Shown here one piece after another: positions 6,568-15,495 of a stretch of 64,000 nucleotides of DNA. The stretch comes from an uncultured Oscillospiraceae bacterium (GTDB lineage Bacteria; Bacillota; Clostridia; Oscillospirales; Acutalibacteraceae), in contig CABUKB010000008.1 in the NCBI GenBank assembly GCA_902492045.1, positions 1 to 64,000 of the forward strand. Direction: 5' to 3'. The notes below the pieces were generated by a model. The model saw only the letters and a program-made list of their open reading frames with translations. It was not told where the DNA came from and did no database searches. Each line of letters starts with the position of its first letter. Position 1 is the first letter of the stretch. Position numbers and translations under genes: made by a program.

Positions 6568-7509
6568 ATGGCGGGACAAACCGAACTGTCTTTTATGAGT
6601 TCAAACGGCAAAACGATGGTGTATGCTACCCTCTGGGAACCGGAGGGGCAGCCTGCTGGCGTTATCCAAATCTGTCACGGTATGTCGGAGCATATCGGCC
6701 GCTACGCCTGGCTGGCCGAGCAGCTTTGTGGCAGAGGATTTGCGGTCTGCGGAGACGATCACCTGGGCCACGGACGGTCGGCTGAGACCCAAGAGGGTTT
6801 GGGCTATTTTGGGGAACGTGACGGGTGGAATTATCTGATTGAGGATGAGCATGGGATGCGCCATGAACTTGAAAAGCGATTTCCCGGCCTTCCCCTGTTT
6901 CTGCTGGGACACAGCATGGGCTCCTTTATCACGAGGGGCTATGTAGCCCGGCATGGAGAGGGACTGGCCGGGTATATTTGCTGGGGAACATCGGGACCGG
7001 TTCGGGGTATGGGGTTCGGACTGGCGCTGGTCAATCTTCTCTGCTTTTTGGGACAGGGAAAAAGACCGGGGAAGCTCATTGATAAACTGGCGCACAGGGG
7101 ATATCTCGACCGGATAGAGGAGAAGTCCGGAACAGGTCTTGAATGGCTCAGTCGGAATCCGAAGATCTATGAGGCTTTCGCAGAGGATCCTAGGACGAAC
7201 TTTATCTTTACCAACGCCGGATTTCGGGATCTTTTTCGTTTGCTTCAAAATGTCAACGGGCCGCGCTGGAGCGACCAGGTACCGAAAAACCTGTCCATCC
7301 TAATTATGGCGGGAGATCAAGATCCGGTCGGGCAGTTTGGCGAGGGCCCCCGCAAGGTGGCGGGCTGGTTAAAAAAATCGGGAGTAGAGGATGTGACCCT
7401 CAAACTATACGAGGGCGCACGGCATGAACTTCACAATGAATGGAATCGGGACGAAGTCGTCTCGGATTTAACCGATTGGCTTGAGCGGCATCAGAAGACT
7501 GAAGGATGA
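6568..7509 (+). CDS. alpha/beta hydrolase (monoacylglycerol lipase/lysophospholipase-like)
   Basis: 313 residues. The fold is shown by the nucleophile elbow GHSMG (ser-hydrolase G-x-S-x-G), an oxyanion-side ICHGMSEH motif near residue 35, a DHLGHGRS loop, and the late catalytic Asp (GDQDPVGQFG) and His (GARHELHNEW). This pattern matches the Hydrolase_4/PldB family, which cleaves monoacylglycerols or lysophospholipids. No signal peptide is seen, so it acts in the cytoplasm. ATG 6568 is chosen over 6523 because AAAGGAG precedes it and the promoter -10 lies at 6526-6531. It is monocistronic, closed by the terminator at 7567-7605. The substrate cannot be told from sequence. Confidence 0.88.
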   Translation: MAGQTELSFMSSNGKTMVYATLWEPEGQPAGVIQICHGMSEHIGRYAWLAEQLCGRGFAVCGDDHLGHGRSAETQEGLGYFGERDGWNYLIEDEHGMRHELEKRFPGLPLFLLGHSMGSFITRGYVARHGEGLAGYICWGTSGPVRGMGFGLALVNLLCFLGQGKRPGKLIDKLAHRGYLDRIEEKSGTGLEWLSRNPKIYEAFAEDPRTNFIFTNAGFRDLFRLLQNVNGPRWSDQVPKNLSILIMAGDQDPVGQFGEGPRKVAGWLKKSGVEDVTLKLYEGARHELHNEWNRDEVVSDLTDWLERHQKTEG

Positions 7510-7566
7510 CGTTACACCGCCCCGAAAGAACGGACGGGACATGTTAGGTTCCTTATCTAAAGAATG

Positions 7567-7605
7567 AAAGCCCGGACCCTCTGTGTGGAGGACCCGGGCT
7601 TTTTC
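7567..7605. terminator. bidirectional terminator between hydrolase and hsp20
   Basis: Stem AAAGCCCGG...CCGGGCTTT with CCCTC/GGAGG pairing inside and T-runs on both sides, between two convergent genes. Confidence 0.85.
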
Positions 7606-7609
7606 AATG

Positions 7610-8041
7610 TCAGCCGATTTCAATCCGGCGGGAAGCCGGAAGGGGAGCGGGCTCGGCCTTCGGCAGTTCCAATTGCAAAACACCGTTTTCATAAGACGCG
7701 GCGATTTGATCCGTTTTAATGCCGGAAACATCAAAGCTGCGGGAGAACGACCCATAGCGGCGCTCGCGGCGGACGTATTGTTTTTTGTCGTCCTTCTCTT
7801 CCTTTTCGTCGGTGTGTTCTGCATGAATGGTCAACGTGTCGCCGTCCAGGTCGAGATGGATGTCTTCTTTTTGGAATCCGGGGAGTTCCGCCTCAAGCAC
7901 ATAGCGGTCTCCCTTATCCAGAATATCGGTGCGGAACCGCGATACACGGGTATCCAACCCATCAAAAAGGTTTTTCTCCACCTCATCCAGATATTGGAAC
8001 AGATTGCGTTCATTTCGTCCAAAAGGCATCAGGTCAAACAT
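7610..8041 (-). CDS. hsp20: Hsp20-family small heat-shock protein
   Basis: 143 residues, typical for the family. The alpha-crystallin domain runs from ~40 to 140: YVLEAELPGFQKEDIHLDL at its start and the conserved end-strand ENGVLQLELPK. Before that, an N-terminal arm (FDLMPFGRNERNLFQYLDE) probably mediates oligomerisation. It is an ATP-independent holdase in the cytoplasm. ATG 8041 is preferred over 8056 because GGAGG lies 8 nt before it. The gene diverges from trxB, and the intergenic region holds a perfect CIRCE operator, so HrcA control is likely; HrcA control of hsp20 is known in some Clostridia. Confidence 0.95.
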   Translation of the reverse strand: MFDLMPFGRNERNLFQYLDEVEKNLFDGLDTRVSRFRTDILDKGDRYVLEAELPGFQKEDIHLDLDGDTLTIHAEHTDEKEEKDDKKQYVRRERRYGSFSRSFDVSGIKTDQIAASYENGVLQLELPKAEPAPLPASRRIEIG

Positions 8042-8192
8042 AAGGCATACCTCCAATATGTCATCTTCGTTTTGTTTTTTGGTGTATCATCAGACCCACG
8101 GGATTCGCCTTCCTTCTCATCTCTTGAACAATCTTTAGTTTATCCGGAATTTGTGACAAAGATTACGATTAAAAATGAACAAAATGTTAATA

Positions 8193-8219
8193 TTAGCACT
8201 CTTAATTTAAGAGTGCTAA
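8193..8219. promoter_or_regulatory. CIRCE operator (HrcA binding site)
   Basis: TTAGCACTC, 9-bp spacer, GAGTGCTAA: a perfect match to the CIRCE consensus. It lies 150 bp upstream of hsp20 (leftward) and 70 bp upstream of trxB (rightward), so either or both genes may be repressed by HrcA and induced by heat or unfolded protein. Confidence 0.95.
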
Positions 8220-8289
8220 TTCCGATAAACATATTTCCTTTTGGAATTGCTTATACTAATACCAAATGGGAGTAACAGGAGGCGTAGTC

Positions 8290-9252
8290 ATGAGCCAGGC
8301 AAGCGATGTCCTCATCATCGGAGCGGGTCCCGCCGGTTTGACGGCAGCCATGTATGTCTGCCGGGCCGGATGGACGGCCACGGTTTTGGATAAAGGATTT
8401 TATGGGGGCCAGATGGCGATAACACCTGAAGTGGAAAACTATCCGGGTGTGCTGCGCACGGCCGGTCCGGACCTATCCAAGAATATGTACGAGCAAGCGA
8501 TGGAATTTGGAGCACAGATAGTGTTTGAGGAAGTTCAGAAGGTCACTTTCAATAGCCAACATAAAACGGTGGTCACGTCGAAAGGCCGATATGAGGGCCG
8601 GAGCGTTATCGTGGCCAATGGCGCGAAAAGGCGGCATCTCGGCTGCCCGGGAGAAGAAACCTTTGCAGGCCGGGGCGTTTCCTATTGTGCGACCTGTGAC
8701 GGTGCCTTTTTCAAAAATCGGGAAGTCGTCCTGGTCGGGGGAGGCAATACGGCCCTGGAGGATGCGCTTTATCTCGCCCAAATATGCCACGGCGTCACAT
8801 TGGTACACCGCCGTGGTTCTTTTCGCGGGGAGAGACGCCTGGCTCAGGCGGTTTTGGAGCATCCGCGCATTCGCGTGGTTTACCACTCCACGGTAACGGA
8901 AATCCAGGGGGATCATTCGGTGAATGCGGTTTTGATCCGGGACGAAAACACCGGGGAAACCGTACCGGTCCCGACAGCAGCTGTTTTTATCGCCATTGGA
9001 TACGAACCCGACAACCGTCTTTTTTCGCCGCCGATTGCGTTGGATCAAGCAGGCTATATCCAGGCGGGGGAAGATTGCCGGACCAATATAGAGGGGGTTT
9101 TCGCAGCCGGAGACTGCCGTACAAAACCGCTTCGTCAAATTGTGACGGCTACGGCTGACGGTGCGGTGGCGGCTTTTCAGGCGGGAGCTTACCTGGCCGA
9201 AGCGGGGGAGGGAAATGAACCGGATGCGGTTTTGAGCAGCATGTCCGTTTAG
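8290..9252 (+). CDS. trxB: thioredoxin reductase (NAD(P)H, FAD)
   Basis: 320 residues. An FAD-binding GxGxxG (IIGAGPAGLTAA) lies at the N-terminus, the redox pair Cys133/Cys136 in CATCDG in the middle, the second Rossmann motif VGGGNTALEDALYL at ~150-165, and the terminal FAD motif GVFAAGDCRTKPLRQ near 280. All family hallmarks are intact, so it should pass electrons to thioredoxin. ATG 8290 (AGGAGG 8 nt before) is chosen over 8266. TATACT at 8252-8257 may be the -10, but its -35 is poor. The nearby CIRCE operator suggests coupling of thiol repair to heat stress. Some homologues use ferredoxin or other donors; this cannot be settled here. Confidence 0.93.
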   Translation: MSQASDVLIIGAGPAGLTAAMYVCRAGWTATVLDKGFYGGQMAITPEVENYPGVLRTAGPDLSKNMYEQAMEFGAQIVFEEVQKVTFNSQHKTVVTSKGRYEGRSVIVANGAKRRHLGCPGEETFAGRGVSYCATCDGAFFKNREVVLVGGGNTALEDALYLAQICHGVTLVHRRGSFRGERRLAQAVLEHPRIRVVYHSTVTEIQGDHSVNAVLIRDENTGETVPVPTAAVFIAIGYEPDNRLFSPPIALDQAGYIQAGEDCRTNIEGVFAAGDCRTKPLRQIVTATADGAVAAFQAGAYLAEAGEGNEPDAVLSSMSV

Positions 9253-9307
9253 AAAGATGACAGGTTTCGCCAGGCGGTTCTGGATTGCATACGTGAGTTA
9301 TATTCAC

Positions 9308-9337
9308 TTGACAAGCAACTGCCGTTCAGGATATTGT
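9308..9337 (+). promoter_or_regulatory. promoter of the ribbon-helix-helix gene
   Basis: TTGACA (9308-9313), 18-bp spacer, TATTGT (9332-9337). Its position excludes the upstream TTG at 9334 as the translation start. Confidence 0.6.
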
Positions 9338-9369
9338 TAAGTCAAAGCCGCCCCGGGGGAGATGAGGCT

Positions 9370-9552
9370 TTGGCGGAGAAAAAAACGTGGAAAAGTTACC
9401 GGCATCAGAAGGAGTTTGTCGTGCGTACACGGATAGACGCAGAAACCATCGGCAAACTGGATGTCTGCTGCCGCCTGCTCGAAACAAGCCGTTCAGAAAT
9501 TCTGCGCATGGGAATCGGCCGGATATACGAGGAACTGATGAAAGACCATTAG
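9370..9552 (+). CDS. small ribbon-helix-helix (CopG/Arc-like) protein
   Basis: About 60 residues from TTG 9370 (GGGGAG upstream), or 44 residues from GTG 9421, which has a better-spaced AAGGAG. The core VVRTRIDAETIGKLD, followed by CRLLETSRSEILRMGIGRIYEEL, fits the beta-strand plus two helices of the ribbon-helix-helix DNA-binding fold. These proteins dimerise to bind operators, often their own. No toxin-like partner follows; a terminator is next. The gene is monocistronic with its own promoter, and its target is unknown. Confidence 0.7.
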   Translation: MAEKKTWKSYRHQKEFVVRTRIDAETIGKLDVCCRLLETSRSEILRMGIGRIYEELMKDH

Positions 9553-9578
9553 GGTTTGTATCGTTTTTTCTGTTTCTT

Positions 9579-9611
9579 ACACCCCCGTGGGATCGCCGCG
9601 GGGGTGTTTGT
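9579..9611 (+). terminator. terminator after the ribbon-helix-helix gene
   Basis: Stem ACACCCCCGTGG / CCGCGGGGGTGT with a short loop, followed by TTGTGTATTT. GC-rich stem with a moderate T-tail. Confidence 0.75.
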
Positions 9612-9646
9612 GTATTTCAACCGAAAAATATCCAAAGGCTGCGAAA

Positions 9647-9664
9647 TATAGTTTGTAAACTATA
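9647..9664. promoter_or_regulatory. operator-like palindrome upstream of the oxidoreductase promoter
   Basis: TATAGTTT-GT-AAACTATA, perfect 8-bp arms around 2 bp, ending 12 bp before the -35 hexamer. Possible binding site of a sugar-responsive regulator; none is encoded nearby. Confidence 0.45.
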
Positions 9665-9676
9665 AAAAGAAAAACC

Positions 9677-9705
9677 TTGCGGAGACCTCGATAAGCCGCT
9701 ATAAT
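9677..9705 (+). promoter_or_regulatory. promoter of the Gfo/Idh/MocA gene
   Basis: TTGCGG (9677-9682), 17-bp spacer, TATAAT (9700-9705). Confidence 0.75.
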
Positions 9706-9777
9706 AAGACTGAATCGGCCGGCTTGGCCGGTATGAGCGATCCATTTCACAGTATTTAAGAAACGGAGGAATACAGG

Positions 9778-10863
9778 ATGGCAAAATTGAAAGTGGGTGT
9801 TATCGGCTGCGGCGGCATTGCGAACGGCAAGCATCTGCCCGCCTTGAAAAAGCAGGCAGACCGGGCGGAAATGGTCGCCTTCTGTGACCTGATTGTGGAA
9901 AGGGCGGAAGCGGCTAAAGCTACATATGGAACCGCGGACGCCAAGGTTTATGTGGATTATCGGGAGCTTTTGGCGGACAAATCCATTGATGTGGTGCATG
10001 TCTGCACCCCCAACCGTTCCCATTGCGAGATCACGGTGGCGGCCCTGGAGGCCGGCAAGCATGTTATGTGTGAGAAGCCTATGGCCAAAACTGCGGCTGA
10101 CGCCCGGCTGATGCTGGAAACCGCGAAGAAAACCGGCAAAAAGCTGACCATCGGCTATCAAAACCGCTTCCGTCCGGATTCCCTGCTGATGAAACGGGCG
10201 GCTGAAGAAGGGGAACTCGGCGACATTTATTTTGCCAAGGCCCACGCCATCCGGCGCCGCGCGGTGCCGACCTGGGGCGTTTTCCTCAATGAATATGAGC
10301 AGGGAGGCGGCCCGCTGATCGACATCGGCACCCATGCGCTTGACCTCACACTGTGGATGATGAACAACTACAAGCCGAAAGCGGTTCTCGGCCGGGCTTT
10401 CAAAAAGCTGGGCGATCAGAAGGAGACCGGAAACGCTTGGGGCGATTGGGATCCCAAGGCATTTACGGTGGAAGACTCGGCTTTTGGCATGGTGACGATG
10501 GAAGACGGTTCCGCGATTATCCTGGAATCCAGCTGGGCGATCAACCTTCTCGATGTCCGGGAAGCGCAGACGACCCTGTGCGGAACCAAGGGCGGTGCGG
10601 ATATGATCGACGGGCTGCGCTTCAACCGGATCCATTTGGGCCGCCAAGTGGTGGAAAAGGTGGATTTGAACGCCGGCGGAGTGGCCTTTTATGACGGTTC
10701 TTCTGCCGCCGATCCTTCCGAGTTGGAGTGCTCCCAGTGGATCACCTCGATCCTCAAGGATACCCAGCCTCTGGTTCTGCCGGAGCAGGCGCTGGTGGTC
10801 ACGGAGATCCTGGAAGCCATTTACACCTCATCCAAGACGGGCAAAGCCGTCTACTTTGACTAA
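9778..10863 (+). CDS. Gfo/Idh/MocA-family NAD(P)-dependent oxidoreductase
   Basis: 361 residues. The N-terminal Rossmann fold begins KVGVIGCGGIANGKHLPAL, and the conserved CEKPMAKT motif lies near residue 100, where the lysine is catalytic in the family. The C-terminal alpha/beta domain carries GGGPLIDIGTHALDLTLWMM, with the usual Asp/His pair. Family members oxidise or reduce sugars and cyclitols such as inositol, glucose or their derivatives; the substrate cannot be read from sequence. GGAGG lies upstream of the ATG. It is transcribed alone from the promoter at 9677, with a palindromic operator just upstream, which suggests induction by a carbohydrate. Confidence 0.92.
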   Translation: MAKLKVGVIGCGGIANGKHLPALKKQADRAEMVAFCDLIVERAEAAKATYGTADAKVYVDYRELLADKSIDVVHVCTPNRSHCEITVAALEAGKHVMCEKPMAKTAADARLMLETAKKTGKKLTIGYQNRFRPDSLLMKRAAEEGELGDIYFAKAHAIRRRAVPTWGVFLNEYEQGGGPLIDIGTHALDLTLWMMNNYKPKAVLGRAFKKLGDQKETGNAWGDWDPKAFTVEDSAFGMVTMEDGSAIILESSWAINLLDVREAQTTLCGTKGGADMIDGLRFNRIHLGRQVVEKVDLNAGGVAFYDGSSAADPSELECSQWITSILKDTQPLVLPEQALVVTEILEAIYTSSKTGKAVYFD

Positions 10864-10980
10864 ACCGGGATGAACCGCAAGCCTCTGGAGACGATAGGGG
10901 GCGGGGTGCCCTGTCTCGAGAGAGCGGCGGCAAGGTGGGTGTCCCCGCATAAGAGCTTAGAAAAAATGGAACACGAACGC

Positions 10981-11022
10981 GGCCGGCCCTCAGATTCTTT
11001 TGGATCTGAGGGCCGGCCGTTT
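10981..11022 (+). terminator. terminator between convergent genes
   Basis: A perfect 15-bp stem (GGCCGGCCCTCAGAT / ATCTGAGGGCCGGCC) with an 8-nt loop is followed by GTTTT on the plus strand. It serves the oxidoreductase gene and could also halt leftward transcription of the ABC operon, though no T-run follows on that side. The preceding 120 bp show nothing recognisable. Confidence 0.7.
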
Positions 11023-11029
11023 TGAACGG

Positions 11030-12910
11030 TTACGCATGGGATACGTAATACTGAGCCTGAGCGTTCCAAAGTTCCTGATACTTGCCGTTTGCATCCGCCA
11101 TCAATTCGTCGTGGCTTCCATGCTGGACAATCTGTCCATGGTCAAACACAGCGATGGTATCGCAAAACCGGCAGGAGGAAAGCCGATGGCTGATATAAAC
11201 CGCGGTTTTATCCTCGACGATGTCGTTGAATTTGGAATATATCTCGTATTCCGCGATTGGATCGAGTGCGGCGGTCGGTTCATCCAGAATAATAAACGGC
11301 GCGTCTTTATACAATGCTCTGGCGAGGGCGATCTTCTGTGCCTCGCCGCCGGAAATGTCGATTCCCTGCTTGCAGAAATCCTTGTACAGATAGGTGTCGA
11401 GACCATCCGGCAATTCTTTCAGCCGTTCTTCAAATCCGGCATACTGTAAGCACCGCTCCGCCAACTGTCGGTCGTAATGCATTCTGGCCGCCACATTCTC
11501 GCCCAAACCGTACGCAAACAGATGAAAGTCCTGAAATACCACCGAAAATACCGACCGATATTCGTCGTAGTCGTATTTTTTAATATTGATTCCGTTGAGG
11601 AGGATTTCTCCTTCCGTCGGATCGTACAAGCGGCACAGCAGCTTGATGAACGTGGTTTTTCCGCTCCCATTCATACCGACCACCGCAAGCCGTTCCCCGA
11701 CCCGGAATTTCATCGAGACGTCTTGCAGCGCAAAAGTGTCGCTTCCGGGATATCGGAAAGAGACATGGCGGAATTCGATTTCATAATCCCGGTCCATCCG
11801 CTTTTCTACCGTCAAGCTGCCTTGATACATGCGATTGGGGATATCCAGGAATTCAAAAATCAGCTTAAGGAACGAAGCGTTGTTCCGCATATCTCCTACC
11901 GTGCCAATGGAAGCTCCAATGCTTCCAGCGACCCGCGTGATGGCGGATACATATTGCGTGACAGCGCCGATCCCGAACGCGCCGCCCAAGGCTTTCAGGC
12001 ACACAAAGGCATAGACCACCCCTGTAAAGAGTACCGACACAGCCGAAGAAGCGGCATTGTAAAGACCGATGGGGCCCTTCGCCAATTGAGCAAACATCCC
12101 CTTAGAACCAAAGGTGGAGTTCTTATCCTTGTTATACCTCTCGCAAAGGGTATCCTGCCTGTAAATCCGCACATCGGCGGCTACGTCATTTTTATAACCT
12201 AGAAAACCGTAATATCCAAACAAACGGTTCCCCATATTGTGCGAGTCGGAGTGAAGTGCATAGTAGCTCCCGGCCTTATTGGATAGCAGGGGAGCGGAAT
12301 AGGTGACGACCAGCATAACCGCCAGAATCAGCAGAATACACAGAGGATTATTCAAAATGGTATACCCGCCGGAGGTGTCCGGCACGCGGCTTGTGAACAG
12401 TGAGATTGTCAAAGCAACCCCGCCGCATAAGGTTAGAAACGCCGATAGAATCCCCTCGATATGACCATATACCCGGTTTAACCCCCATGCGCCGCCGTTG
12501 CGGTTTTGCTCAATGGTCGCATACAATTCATGGGTTTTGGCGTCGTCGGCATCGGCATAGTCCATGCTCATCATTTTTTCAGCAAATATTTGCTGTACCT
12601 TGTAATATAGACCGGCGCACGCCGTGTCCCGCCATTTGTGCAGAAAAGCGGCTATCAGCGAAATTACCGCTTCGGAACACAGAATCATCAGAACAAGCTT
12701 TGTCAGTTCGGATGGATCGCGGGGCCCGGCAAGCTCTGCGATCAACAAGGCCGAAAGATAAATATTGACATACGGAACCAAAGCATCCCAAACGATGTTT
12801 ATGAGCCGGGAGATAATCATCCGAGGGCAACGCTTATAAATCAGAGAAAATGCGCGCCGGGTGAGCCTCCACGTTTCACGCCAAGTCAGCAGCTTCTTTT
12901 CCCGGTTCAT
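11030..12910 (-). CDS. ABC exporter half-transporter (TM + ATPase), second subunit
   Basis: About 626 residues. The N-terminal half is a six-helix transmembrane domain; the ATPase lies at ~380-610 with Walker A GMNGSGKTT, signature ISGGEAQ and Walker B with catalytic Glu in LDEPTAALDP. Start MNREKKLL (12910) is favoured because GAGGGGG lies ~7 nt before it. It overlaps the upstream paralogous subunit by 35 bp, so the two are likely translated together and form a heterodimer. They follow a LytTR regulator and a GHKL kinase in the same operon, which points to export of, or immunity to, a peptide. No peptide precursor gene is visible nearby. Confidence 0.9.
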   Translation of the reverse strand: MNREKKLLTWRETWRLTRRAFSLIYKRCPRMIISRLINIVWDALVPYVNIYLSALLIAELAGPRDPSELTKLVLMILCSEAVISLIAAFLHKWRDTACAGLYYKVQQIFAEKMMSMDYADADDAKTHELYATIEQNRNGGAWGLNRVYGHIEGILSAFLTLCGGVALTISLFTSRVPDTSGGYTILNNPLCILLILAVMLVVTYSAPLLSNKAGSYYALHSDSHNMGNRLFGYYGFLGYKNDVAADVRIYRQDTLCERYNKDKNSTFGSKGMFAQLAKGPIGLYNAASSAVSVLFTGVVYAFVCLKALGGAFGIGAVTQYVSAITRVAGSIGASIGTVGDMRNNASFLKLIFEFLDIPNRMYQGSLTVEKRMDRDYEIEFRHVSFRYPGSDTFALQDVSMKFRVGERLAVVGMNGSGKTTFIKLLCRLYDPTEGEILLNGINIKKYDYDEYRSVFSVVFQDFHLFAYGLGENVAARMHYDRQLAERCLQYAGFEERLKELPDGLDTYLYKDFCKQGIDISGGEAQKIALARALYKDAPFIILDEPTAALDPIAEYEIYSKFNDIVEDKTAVYISHRLSSCRFCDTIAVFDHGQIVQHGSHDELMADANGKYQELWNAQAQYYVSHA

Positions 12911-14729
12911 AAACATCCCCCTCTCGGTAATATTTGCTCTGTATCTCAAACAGCCGCGCGTATTCCCCGGACAGCTTCAGGAGCTCATCATGTGTGCCTT
13001 CTTCCGCAATTTTGTGATTATGGATCAGCAGAATCCGGTCGCAAAAGCGGGTGGAAGCCAGGCGGTGGGAAATGTAAACGGAGGTACACCCCTGTGTCAT
13101 GGCGTTATATTTGCTGTACATATCCGCTTCCGCAATGGGGTCAAGGGCGGCGGTCGGTTCGTCCAGCAGGATAAACGGCGCTTTTTTATAAAGGGCGCGG
13201 GCCAGCATCAGTCTTTGGGTTTCCCCGCCGGACAGTTCCGCCCCGTCTTCATAGATGGTGCGGTTTAAATAGGTTTGGTAACCGTCTTTTAGCGAATGGA
13301 TTTTGTCGGTCAGCCCGGCCTTTTCCACACAGTCCCGTATACGATCCATATCCGGATTGTTTTCCGTTTGCGCCACATTGGTGGCTACGGTCCCCGCCAG
13401 CAGCGAGAAGTTTTGAAACACCGCCGAAAACATCGCATAATAGTCCTGCCGGTTATAAGTCCGAATGTCCTTTCCGTCCAGGAGAACCCGGCCGTGCGTC
13501 GGGTCGAAAAAGCCGCAAATGAGTTTGACGAGCGTGGTCTTTCCCGCGCCGTTGAGACCGACCACCGCCACCTTTTCCCCCGGATGGATCGTGATGTTGA
13601 TATCCTCCAGGGTGTAATCCTCGGCTCCCGGATATTTGAAAAACACCTTTTCAAGTTTAAGCTCATGCTGGATTTCGGGTGAGGCGGATAGTTTTTCCCC
13701 CTCTGCAAACCGAAAGAGTTCCGGATATTCGAGACATTCTCTTACGGTGGATATGTCGAGGCTTTGACGGTACAGGGTTGTCATATTCCCCAGAATGCCG
13801 CTTACCCATGTGGTAAAGCCGTTGACCGCCGAAAAATAAAGGAGGAATGCGGATACGCTCAGACCGTCTGTCAATACCAAACGAATCAAAAAAACATACG
13901 CAAGGCCATTTCGCAGAAACGCCAGCACCAGGTCCAGGAGGCTTCCCCAAAGGCAAATATTGTTCGCACGGCGATGAAAAGCGGTAAATGCCGTCATGGC
14001 TTTGTCGCTGATTTCCTGAATCCACGGCTTCATGCCAAAGATGCGGATGTCTTTGGCGGCCGTGTGGTTCCGAGCCTGACCAACTTGATACCAAAGTTTG
14101 GCGGATATTTCGCCCTCTTCTTCGCGATGCCGGTATCCGTAGCCGGACAGCCGTTTATTCACAAAATAGCCCACTACGCCCGTCAGCAAAATGACCATCA
14201 TCAGCCATAAGTCCAGCGATACCAGCAAAAACAAATAAATGATAAAACCGATCCCATTTTGCAGAAGCTGCGTGAGGGTCTCCCATATGGCTTCGGTTGC
14301 CTCTCGGTTGGTGCTTATAGCCTGTTTTGATTTGGAACACAGTTTAATAAATGTTTCATCTATCAGATTGGGATAAGAGGTGGTGCAGGCTTTTTTATTT
14401 AATGCTGCAATTACCGCTCGCCGCACGGTAATCCTACCGTATAGGCTATTGGTATTCACATAGGAAGTTGCGGCGGAACAAAACATGATCAGCGCTACAA
14501 ACGTCAAAATGGTGGCAATCAGCTCTGTAAACGATGCCCGCCGTTCCACAACCGACAATATGGACGGCGAAACATACAGGTTGACCAGATTGCCCGCTAC
14601 GGTAAGACAGACCTGCAACAGGCACAAGACCAAAACCTTTTTTTCTTTTTCGCGCCACGCAAGCTCTATCATGTACGCGGAACACTGCCACATGGTATAC
14701 TTGGGCTTTGCGTTCTTTTCTTTTTTCAA
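12876..14729 (-). CDS. ABC exporter half-transporter (TM + ATPase), first subunit
   Basis: About 617 residues. Six transmembrane helices (~30-330) precede an ATPase domain with Walker A GLNGAGKTT, signature LSGGETQ and LDEPTAALDP, so both catalytic elements are intact. It is a clear paralogue of the next gene, sharing DEPTAALDPIAE, and the pair probably forms a heterodimeric exporter. Start: TTG 14729 has GAGGGG 8 nt before it; GTG 14738 lies too close to that site. It is 90 bp downstream of the GHKL kinase gene, in the same direction. The substrate is not evident. Confidence 0.9.
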   Translation of the reverse strand: MKKEKNAKPKYTMWQCSAYMIELAWREKEKKVLVLCLLQVCLTVAGNLVNLYVSPSILSVVERRASFTELIATILTFVALIMFCSAATSYVNTNSLYGRITVRRAVIAALNKKACTTSYPNLIDETFIKLCSKSKQAISTNREATEAIWETLTQLLQNGIGFIIYLFLLVSLDLWLMMVILLTGVVGYFVNKRLSGYGYRHREEEGEISAKLWYQVGQARNHTAAKDIRIFGMKPWIQEISDKAMTAFTAFHRRANNICLWGSLLDLVLAFLRNGLAYVFLIRLVLTDGLSVSAFLLYFSAVNGFTTWVSGILGNMTTLYRQSLDISTVRECLEYPELFRFAEGEKLSASPEIQHELKLEKVFFKYPGAEDYTLEDINITIHPGEKVAVVGLNGAGKTTLVKLICGFFDPTHGRVLLDGKDIRTYNRQDYYAMFSAVFQNFSLLAGTVATNVAQTENNPDMDRIRDCVEKAGLTDKIHSLKDGYQTYLNRTIYEDGAELSGGETQRLMLARALYKKAPFILLDEPTAALDPIAEADMYSKYNAMTQGCTSVYISHRLASTRFCDRILLIHNHKIAEEGTHDELLKLSGEYARLFEIQSKYYREGDVYEPGKEAADLA

Positions 14730-14821
14730 AATTCCCACCCCTCTCTGTGCTCCAGTTTAACATGCGGCGCCTCGAAATGACTTTTTGGGGATCAATCGTG
14801 GTTTACGGGTGACGAACAGCA

Positions 14822-15484
14822 TCATTTTTGCGGGATGAGTATTTCGGTGGTAAAGGCGCCGTCCTCACTGTTTCGGTTGATATATCCGTCCAGACGCTCA
14901 ATAATGGTATCGATGCGGATACAGCCGAACCCGTGCCCCTCTCCTTTGGTGGATTGGAATCTTCCGTTGCGTTTTATTTGCTTTTTCGCGGCGGTAAAAT
15001 TGGTCATGGACATATAAAGCTGCGTGTTTTTCATGTCCATATAAATGCGGATCAGCCGCTTTTCTTCCGGCAGCGCGAGGCTGGCCTCGATCGCATTATC
15101 AAAAAGATTGCCGATAATCACGCATAAATCCAGTTCCGAAGTTTTCAGAGCAAGCGGGATATATACATCCGCTTTCACCGGGACATTTCTGGATTTGGCA
15201 AGAGAAATTTTACTGTTAAGGATGGCGTCCGCCATTGGGTTGCCGGTTTTAACGACGGGTTCTACGGTGGTTAAATCCGTCTCCAATTCATCCAGGTAAG
15301 TCTGGATTGCGGCCATATCTCCGGTTGCCGCATAGGCTTTCATGATCTGGATATGATTCCGATAGTCGTGACGCCAACCGCGCATTTGTCTGTACATATT
15401 CTCCACTTCGGTATAATGCGTGGCAATCAGTTCCCTCTGATAGGCGGCGAGGCGTTTATCCATTTGTTTTGAAAAAAATTTCAT
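14822..15484 (-). CDS. GHKL-type (AgrC/ComD-like) sensor kinase without membrane domain
   Basis: 220 residues. The phospho-acceptor His is in the HDYRNH box (~residue 39), after a short coiled segment. The ATPase follows, with an N-box (IIGNLFDNAIEA) and a G-box (GHGFGCIRID). This is the HPK10 class found with LytTR regulators. The usual N-terminal 5-7 helix sensor is absent, although GGAGG lies 5 nt before the ATG and the preceding gene ends only 12 bp upstream, so the short form seems genuine rather than a fragment. It may sense an intracellular signal or borrow a sensor; the adjacent ABC exporter is a candidate partner. Confidence 0.85.
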   Translation of the reverse strand: MKFFSKQMDKRLAAYQRELIATHYTEVENMYRQMRGWRHDYRNHIQIMKAYAATGDMAAIQTYLDELETDLTTVEPVVKTGNPMADAILNSKISLAKSRNVPVKADVYIPLALKTSELDLCVIIGNLFDNAIEASLALPEEKRLIRIYMDMKNTQLYMSMTNFTAAKKQIKRNGRFQSTKGEGHGFGCIRIDTIIERLDGYINRNSEDGAFTTEILIPQK

Positions 15485-15495
15485 AGCAGCCTCCG

